Source: Sanderia malayensis
Lineage: Eukaryota; Cnidaria; Scyphozoa; Semaeostomeae; Pelagiidae
Length of the DNA: 64,000 nucleotides
Direction: 5' to 3'
Assembly (NCBI GenBank): GCA_013076295.1
Contig: RQOL01000374.1
Location: 1,798,001-1,862,000 of the forward strand
A program made the position numbers and the translations under genes. The notes beneath the pieces were generated by a model that ran no database searches, was not told where the DNA came from, and worked only from the letters and a program-made list of their open reading frames with translations. Numbering within the stretch: the stretch's first letter is position 1; every line of letters starts with the position of its first letter. This document shows, piece after piece, positions 55,909 to 64,000 of the stretch.

Positions 55909-58328
55909 TCAATCGGCTGGAAGTTGAGGAAGGTCAGCATAATTAGTGATCGATTGACCATGTACTTTCAAATTTTCGTCAATGTCATGTAGACATTGAT
56001 ACATGTGTCGGTCTTCAAAAGCTATGGCCATATCTGGATGATTGAGTTGATCACGTCGTACAACATCTTCACTCAATGCTTCTTTGAACATGTTGAAGAG
56101 TGCTGCGATATCTGAAGGTGTTTGAAAAAGGAGTAATGTTGCAAACAACTGTCTCAGTTGCATTGGCATGTTAAAAATGACTGCTTCCTCCAAACAGCGT
56201 ATTATTTCAGCATCATCCTCCAACAGACCTAGAGCTAAAGCAGCGTCTTTGAAGGAATTGCATAGGTTTCCTTCTATCGTGCGAAGATCTTCAAACGACG
56301 TGGCACCTCGTTTATGGAGAAGCAATAGTCTTAGTGCGAATCTTTGCTCACATGGTCGTGGGTGAACTTGATATATTCTGCCTATAACAGGCATTGTTCT
56401 CCGCTGTCTTGCTTGCTTTCCATGTTTTGGTGCGCTCGTTGAAAACATAGTGTTCAGGAATTTCGTGATAGAAATATTGGCGTGCAGCCGGGTCTTGTGC
56501 ATTCAATTAAAACCAAGACATCAGTGTGGTTTTCTCATTGATGCTTTGTAATTGTTCGACCCTTCCATTATCCTGAAAGTATACGGTCTGCTGATCAGGT
56601 AAATGAACATGCAGACGTTTTATAGTGTGACTTTTTTCGTGCATTGAAAATTGGAATATTCTGTGAACAGCTTCGTGTGGTCCAATATACTGAGCGTTGA
56701 TGTATTGGCGCACTTCATCGTGCTCAATATCTTGTGGTACTTGTTGCTGCTGTCCTTCAAGAATTTCCATGTGTGCCATGTCTTGTCCTTTATGAATATA
56801 TTTGAAAATATTTTTCACGGACTTCAAAGTGCTACATATTTCCAGATCAATGTGACACTGATACTTGAGTAGAAGATGGCGATTATGTGGCACAACCCAT
56901 GTATCATCTAGAAGTCGATCTTCCAGATTGACTGGGTGACGACAGCGTCGTCTGTAGAGGGGATAACCATTCGCATTGACTTGTGTTTCGGCAGTGCGAT
57001 CTTTCGGAAATCGTTTCTTGCATTTGTTATTCTCCATGCAAACACATCCGGGGCTTATATCACCACATGGTCCATGTGTCATGTGCTTCAGTACTAACTT
57101 GTGATATCTTGCATCCTGTGGGTCCGGAATTTCAGCTGATATGAGTCAATCTACCTGTAGGTTTTGAAGAAAAATATCACATGTAAGTTCTACACATCAA
57201 AATGCATTGTGTTTTTACTAAGGAATACAACTGATGATTATATATTGTACTCTATATATAAATTATTGTTGTAGATGTTACCTCTTTGGGTGTTCGCGGT
57301 CTATCAGCCTCAGACAGGAACAGAATCATGTGAGCGTGTGGTAGTCCTCTCTTCTGAAATTCGATGACTTATACATGTGCAATAGTGTGTCCCAGAATGT
57401 GCTTGTGAAGGATATCTTTCAGTAGCTCTTGTAGTTTGAGTTGAAATACTCGTGTGACCATGTCAGGCCGGTCATTTGCCTTCTGGTGTGGTAGAATGTT
57501 CTCTTAAATCTCCTTCCATCTGGGATTGGCCGTCATGGTTAGGAAGATGTCAGGCTTGCCATACGTTCTGACGATAGTCATTGCATCTTGAAAGTTCTGG
57601 TACAAATTTCCTTGACTGCCTGAAAAAGATGAGGGAGGTATGACAACACGACCGACATCAATATGAAGGGGTTCGTTGGGATTGTTTGCCCTGGCCATTT
57701 GATTTTCGATTTCAGCCCTTCTGTTCAGGTGATCCATCAGGCCTCGATAAATGTCAGCACGTCATTGCCGTTGATTGTACAAAATCCAGTTGAGCTTGTT
57801 TCCTTCTATTTTGGTGTATGCGTCCACTAAATATTGTTGAAAGAGAAGTGTTGCCCTGTGGATGGTAGACAGTTGATTTCTGACTTGTATTCGGTACGAA
57901 TAATATTCGGCGATTGTGAGTCTAATACGGTGGTTACGATCAGCATTTTGCTGGCCTTGTCCTTCACGTGTAGGTAGACGTTGAAGGTCCAAGCTGTATC
58001 CACGATCACCCTGAAAGAACAACAATGGATAGGTTAGAGGATCCGCAACAGGAGCTAAGGCATTAATCTTCATAAGATTACCACGCCTTGTTCGAACTTG
58101 AAGCTCTCTATTCTCGGGATTAGGAGCACCGCCATTGCGTGTAGTGTAGACTGCTGCAATTTCTCTGGCAGTAGGATTGTCACATCTTCGATCTTGTTCT
58201 GGGCGACCGGTAATAATCATCTTGAACGTGGGAATAGGCTGATCATTGGCAATGGCTTGCTGCCTTTGCTCTTCCAGTACTTCTCCCATTGTTTTAAAAT
58301 GTTGAGCAAACCGATTTACTGCCATCAA
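55909..58328 (-). pseudogene. Helitron 2 Rep (HUH endonuclease) region
   Basis: 58328-57762 carries FKMIITGRPEQDRR and DPLTYPLLFFQGDRGYSLDL of the Helitron-like N domain. Next come GSQGNLYQNFQDAMTIVR and FLTMTANPRWKEI, then the HUH site GLPHAHMILFL near 57320-57350. CVCMENNKCKKRFPK and NIFKYIHKGQD (with Tyr) follow by 56800. In-frame stops occur near 57762, 57504, 57372 and 57150. An apparent intron lies at about 57283-57160. The region 56502-55909 links to the helicase. Rep would nick and join DNA during rolling-circle transposition. Confidence 0.8.
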
Positions 58329-58711
58329 TTCGTTTGCAGCAGTGCTACCATGTCTAAGTCCAAGTTTTGTTCTCTGGCTGTGTTCTGACGTTCTTGTAGT
58401 GCCTGTTGGGTGTCCATAATATATAATTCTGCATATTTTCTGGACCTGTCGGTTTCAGTTACCCCTGTTGAATGCAAGGAAACATTCTAAATTGTACTTC
58501 GTTATATGAACTGCAATTTTCAATGCAGCAAGTGCTTTGTTATGAAAGCATCATAAAGCGTTTTGATTTACGATTGGATCACTTTTCATATTCAGGCAAG
58601 CATAGAGAGCTTATCCATTGTAGATTGGGTGGGAAAGGACTTGAGCGTTCTGTCAACATCCGTTTCATCAGTGAAGCTATTATATGAAAATGTAGGATAA
58701 TATAAGAGCTA

Positions 58712-60338
58712 CTAAGAGAGGACGTTATATTTACCTGTCATATGGTATGCACTTCCATGTATGGTGATGACTGGTGGTCCTGCATTAGCGTGTCTTACAA
58801 CGTTACCTGTCCAGGATGCCATTGCCATTAGTGAATTGTATCTACGGAAATTTTTGAGAAAATATTTAGATTCATCAGTAGTTCCAGTGTATAAATGCAT
58901 CACATTTGGCCGGGGTGGTTGAATGGGATCGAGAGCTATTAATCCTCCCATACAACATTTGTTGTATTGTTTTCTTGTGTTGAGTTCCTCTCGGAAGTAC
59001 TTCGCTTCACAGTGAATACATGTCCTGGTCATTTTACCAAGATGATGAGGCATTGGGGAGAATTGAGGAATTTCAAGAATAGGTTGAATTACTTCCCTTT
59101 CTTGATGTTCCATGGGTTGGGGGACATGATCTTGGTGTTGTGGTGGGATTTCGTGATGCATTTCAACTTCTTGTGGTTGTACCGCTATTTCATTCTCTTC
59201 ATTCTCATTTTCAAGGTTGGGTTGCAATTCCATAGCAGCAGGCAATATTTGTGGATCCTGAAATGCAATGCAATCTAAGTTAATATAATTCAATCATGTG
59301 TTTTGAAATGCACAAAACTGGAACTTGTGAAGATATGTCTATTAGAGAGCAAAATAATTTCCTGACATGGTCCTATGGAGAATGACTGGTGTATTACTAA
59401 GCCAATTGTGATGTAGTCTGTTTTACCTGATTATCATGTGGAATTGGAATGTGTTGTTCCACGTTGATTTCATCAGGTTGTGCTGGCCTTTCAATTTCAT
59501 TATTTTCATTTTCAATATGTGTTTCGGGTTGCATCTGCATTGGCCGTATCTGTTGAAATGAACATTAAATGAAATCATTTACATTAAGTTTTAGTTATTG
59601 GAAATTTTAATGTTATTAATATACAGTTCCCATTGATATAAATATACATGGGGACTTATAATTGTACATGTCTGAAGTAGGTAAATGGAAAAGGGAGTTG
59701 CCTAACTGTAGTTACTTGTGTAAAAATTTGTTTTACCTCATTGTCATTTTGAGCTTGAATTACATTAAGCATCTCCACATTTGCCGTTTGTATTGCTGCC
59801 GGACCTTCATGATTACGAATCAGAAGGGGTGGTTGCAACTGCATAACCATCGGTGGTACCTGCGGATGGAAAAATATTGATAATGTGGTTGATATAATAA
59901 CTGATTTAATTTTGATAGTTTTTAATTACAAAAAGCTGTATAATATATGGTTGACGTGATTGGAAAAGTTTAGCTGAAATTATCGAGTTGTGTACCTGAA
60001 GTTGAGGGGCCAGTGCTGCAGGATATTGTAAGCCAATGTTTATTGGTTGTGGTACTGCTATAAGTCCATAGTGGGGAAGCATCGCAGGTAGTTGCCATGG
60101 CACATGCAATGCCTGCATCTGTGGATAATGAAGTGGGAGTGGTTGATATTCTGGGCTGGTTGCTGAGGGTGTTGTTGCTGCAACTGGTGAAGATCATTCA
60201 CTGCTCCCTGTACCATATTATAGGTGGTAAATGAACTGGATGAGGCTGTTGGTTATTCTCACGACTTCGGCAATTTGCTTTCCTTACTTGATCGCAGCGC
60301 CTTGAGCCGGTGATGCTTTTTCTCGCTTTTTTTGGCAT
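58712..60338 (-). pseudogene. Helitron 2 N-terminal exons (Gln/Pro-rich, then zinc-binding)
   Basis: ATG 60338 (MPKKARKSITGSRRCD) aligns with the start of Helitron 1. Several short exons follow near 60180-60000, 59860-59740, 59550-59430 and 59262-58740, separated by AT-rich introns. The exons at 59850, 59550 and 59262 share a pattern of Met/Gln, Pro and ENE/NDNE runs, as if one exon had been duplicated. The last exon has CIHCEAKYFREELNT and YNSLMAMASW, the conserved Helitron N-terminal region also seen in Helitron 1. Confidence 0.6.
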
Positions 60339-62213
60339 TTGCGAGAGATGATATAAAAAAAGAAAAAAATGTGTTTTATATGCAACCCAATTTAAGTGAA
60401 AATGTTAAATATTTGAAATAAGAGTGATTTTGTGAGCAACTGGATGGGGTTGTTGTTTTGTGGTGAGCTGCAAGATAAAATAAATAATTTAAAGAATAAT
60501 TGTAAGAAATGTTTGAATTACTCTTGATCGTGAATTAAATTATTGGTTATTAAAGTTCAAATAAAAATATTGGAGCACTTTTCTTATGACCTACATCACT
60601 CTTTCTATTGTGTTCTTCAAAACTAAAAGGAAAACAGTTGTGATAATGTATAAATTGGAAAGTTAATCATCCATTTGGGTGTGTTTGTGGAAGGCTAGAT
60701 TTATTTGCATTATGGAGTTAATTGCTTTTATTGATAAAAATTGTTGCGATTGTTCAGGTAAGTAGCTAAGCTTCAGATTTGGGATATCAATGTACATTAC
60801 AGGGTGAGGCATTTAAACATTAATTAAAATAGGCTTTGTATAACAACAATTGCTTGTACACTCACCCAAATGTTTCTGAGGAATAACTTGTCTTGAAAAC
60901 CTGTTTTCAAAAAAAAGAAAAGATGATTTGGATGAATTTATTAACTTGTAAACAGAAAGTTGCCATTGATACTAAGGAATGCTTAACATGTTTCAACTTG
61001 TATATTATTAGTGTAGATTGGAAGAAATGAGAATAAAAGTCATGCTGAAGTGAAGGAGTGAAATACTTACTTTATAAAAAAAACTTCACTTTACTTTACT
61101 TTACTTTACAACAAAACTGGCTGGATATTAACCAGAAGCCAGATAACAGAAACGCTAAAAACCAGATGACAGAAACGCTAAAAGACAAGGACAATGAAAG
61201 ACAGCCTGGCTTTAAAGAAGATGCTGTGGTGTAAATAGGATTGTTTAGAAAAGGTAAATTTCAACATTCAACTACCAATAACAAAGTAAAACAATCTTTG
61301 TAAATTTTCTTTCAATATATAGATATTTTTTCTATATTATTATTTCTTCAATTTCTAACAACGTTAGATGTTGAACAAAAATTTACATTTGCTGTAGCAA
61401 GAAAGTAAACACGCAATTGCTATTTTGAATTCGCGCCAATTTGAAAGTTTTGTGGCCTCTATTCGGCGGCGTGCCTCGTTGTTATTATTATTATTGATAT
61501 TCGATTCGACAGCGAGGCAGTGAAAACAACAACAGCAACAGCATGTACTTGGCACCGAAGAGAAAAAAGGTTGTTTGGTGGAATCTCTAAGTTTATATGA
61601 AGAATTAATTTGGTGGACTTATTATGCAAGATATCAGAAATAGTCATCTCACCAGGCGTGGGGATTTGATGGTGAATGTGAACACAACACAAAAACATTT
61701 TCCACCGGACACATGGAGAATGGAAGTACATTGATTTTATTTTGTGATGTGTTATATCTTCAGAAATATTGCTGTTGGTAAAAATACCAATAAAAGAGTA
61801 GGCCATGGAAGGTTGACAAAGTAAGAAGGGTTTAATACGTTTTTGACTTGGGTGAATACATGAGTGGAGGTAATTAATGAATTTGCAATTACAATAAATG
61901 ACTTACATTAATAGACTTGAGGCACATAAAAGAACTGAGATGGCCAACATGCTATAAAGTATATTACATGATTTCTCTTGTTTTTCAGGTGCCCAGACAT
62001 AAAGTGAATGTTTGTGGTCATTCCTTGTGGACATTATTATAGTGAGGTGAGTTGATTTTAAGATTTGTTAATTGAAGATCATTTATTCAAAAAGAAGGAC
62101 AGTGTCTGTTTTGCAGTGTGTTTTTTTTATGAATTACAAAAGTTAGAAATAGAAGCACTACATATTAATATTTACATACTTACTATAGAATACTTACTAT
62201 ACTTACTTACTAT
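60339..62213. other. AT-rich, no gene recognised
   Basis: A short (ACTTT)n microsatellite is at 61088-61109. No coding similarity was found. A 115-codon minus-strand frame at 61806-61459 is unrecognised and probably chance. Confidence 0.4.
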
Positions 62214-64000
62214 ATTTACATACCCTACAACACATACCCTACATAACATACCCTACAATACATACCCTACAATACATACCCTACAATAAATACCCTACAA
62301 TACATACCCTACAATACATACCTTACAATACATACCCTACAATACATACCCTACAATACATACCCTACAATACATACCCTACAATACATACCCTACAATA
62401 CATACCTTACAACACACACCCTACATAACATACCCTACAATACATACCCTACAATACATACCCTACAATACATACCCTACAATACATACCTTACAATACA
62501 TACCCTACAATACATACCCTACAATACATACCCTGCAATACATAACTTACAATAAATACCCTACAATACATACCCTACAATACATACCTTACAATAGATA
62601 CCCTACAATACATACCCTACAATACATACCCTACAATACATACCCTACAATACATACCTTACAATAGATACCCTACAATAAATACCCTACAATACATACC
62701 CTACAATACATACCCTACAATACATACCCTACATACATACCCTACAATACATACCCTACAATACATACCCTACAATACATAACTTACAATAAATACCCTA
62801 CAATACATACCCTACAATACATACCTTACAATACATACCCTACAATACATACCCTACAATACATACCCTACAATACATACCCTACAATACATGCCTTACA
62901 ACACACACCCTACATAACATACCCTACAATACATACCCTACATAGCAAACCCTTCATAACATACCCTACAATAGATACCTTACAATACATACCCTACAAT
63001 ACATACCCTACAATACATACCCTACAATACATACCCTACAATACATACCTTACAACACACACCCTACATAACATACCCTACAATACATACCCTACAATAC
63101 ATACCCTACAATACATACCCTACAATACATACCTTACAATACATACCCTACAATACATACCCTACAATACATACCCTGCAATACATAACTTACAATACAA
63201 ACCCTACAATAAATACCCTACAATACATACCCTACAGTACATACCCTAGATAACATACCCTACAATACATACCATACAATACATACCCTACAACACATGC
63301 CAAACATAACATACCCTATAATAAATACCCTACAATACATACCCTACAATAAGTACCTTACAATAAATACCCTACAATACATACCCTACAATAAATACCC
63401 TACAATAAATACCCTACAATACATACCCTACAACACATACCCTACATAACATACCCTACAATACATACCTACAAAACATACCCTACAATAATACCCTACA
63501 ATACATACCCTACAATACATACCTTACAATACATACCCTACAATACATACCCTACAATACATACCCTACAATACATACCCTACAATACATACCTTACAAC
63601 ACACACCCTACATAACATACCCTACAATACATACCCTACAATACATACCCTACAATACATACCCTACAATACATACCTTACAATACATACCCTACAATAC
63701 ATACCCTACAATACATACCCTGCAATACATAACTTACAATAAATACCCTACAATACATACCCTACAATACATACCTTACAATAGATACCCTTAATACATA
63801 CAATACCCTATCATACAAACCCTACAATACATACCCTACAATACATACCTACTACAATAGATACCCTACAATAAATACCCTACAATACATATACCTACAT
63901 ATACATACCCTACATAACATACCCTACAATACATACCCTACAATAGCATACCCTACATAACATACCTACATAGATACCTTACAATACATACCCTACAATA
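62214..64000. repeat. 14-bp minisatellite (CCCTACAATACATA)n with higher-order structure
   Basis: Over 120 units of CCCTACAATACATA and variants (CCTTACAATACATA, CCCTACATAACATA, CCCTGCAATACATA) continue to the window edge. A block of about 150 bases, from CCTTACAACACACACCC to CCCTGCAATACATAACTTAC, recurs at 62405, 63048 and 63592. The array therefore grew partly by duplication of blocks of 540-645 bases. Confidence 0.95.

Larger units (their letters stand above)
54081..60338 (-). mobile_element. Helitron 2, near full-length multi-exon copy
   Basis: One coding unit runs from ATG 60338 to the stop at about 54231 with introns, covering N-terminal region, HUH Rep and PIF1-like helicase. The exact ends were not determined. 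The palindrome at 54059 may belong to the 3' terminus. Stops and a frameshift indicate an inactive copy. Confidence 0.75.

Noticed and set aside
62214..64000. True telomere
   Set aside because: The unit is CCCTACAATACATA, not CCCTAA, and varies; it is at most telomere-associated.

Overview
The window is animal nuclear DNA, most likely from an aquatic invertebrate such as a cnidarian or sponge. It is AT-rich, has spliceosomal introns and no operons, and is almost entirely made of transposable elements and old viral genes. The assignment rests on family composition: a PAT/Ngaro-type YR retrotransposon, Polinton/adintovirus-like genes, Helitrons with PIF1 helicase, CR1/L2-like LINEs, DUF6589-like and CXC-type multicopy genes, and a tRNA-derived SINE. 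The species cannot be named from sequence alone, and no intact host gene was recognised with confidence.

Left to right: a decayed DUF6589-like zinc-finger gene (83-1857, +) converges on a RecQ-like helicase gene (4593-2073, -). A decayed Polinton virion block follows (4786-7360: small basic protein, major capsid, adenain-like protease), then an internally deleted Helitron (8343-10066). A Rep gene (HUH endonuclease plus SF3 helicase) starts at 11305. It is interrupted by a complete hAT transposon (12068-16753) with perfect 13-bp TIRs and an 8-bp target duplication, and ends at 16935. The hAT is itself interrupted by a short Helitron/Helentron-like element (12837-14068). A MITE-like palindromic element, a Tc1/mariner fragment and a Polinton DNA polymerase B fragment follow.

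From 20.8 to 39.4 kb one CR1/Jockey-like LINE on the minus strand is scattered in four pieces. The interruptions are a small Helentron-like copy (20933-21410), a nearly complete PAT/Ngaro-type retrotransposon with split direct repeats (21630-27144), and a 10.9-kb composite element with imperfect terminal inverted repeats (27585-38487). The composite holds a DUF1759/gag-like gene, a CXC-domain gene of a multicopy invertebrate family, a second LINE and the longest Helentron-like copy, which carries a 114-bp tandem array.

From about 39.4 to 47.1 kb is a second, C-rich Polinton/adintovirus-like block with major capsid, adenain-like protease and several unrecognised ORFs. It is followed by a tRNA-SINE and a Helentron-like fragment. 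The 47.8-54 kb stretch is AT-rich with only weak exon candidates, including two diverged paralogous segments. A full-length but mutated multi-exon Helitron (60338-54231, -) follows. The window ends in a 14-bp minisatellite with longer-range repeat structure that runs off the right edge.

The main result is a layered insertion history that can be read directly from junctions. The least familiar pieces are the Rep-SF3 gene, the TIR-bounded element with the CXC gene, the tandem-repeat Helentron-like family and the C-rich capsid block.
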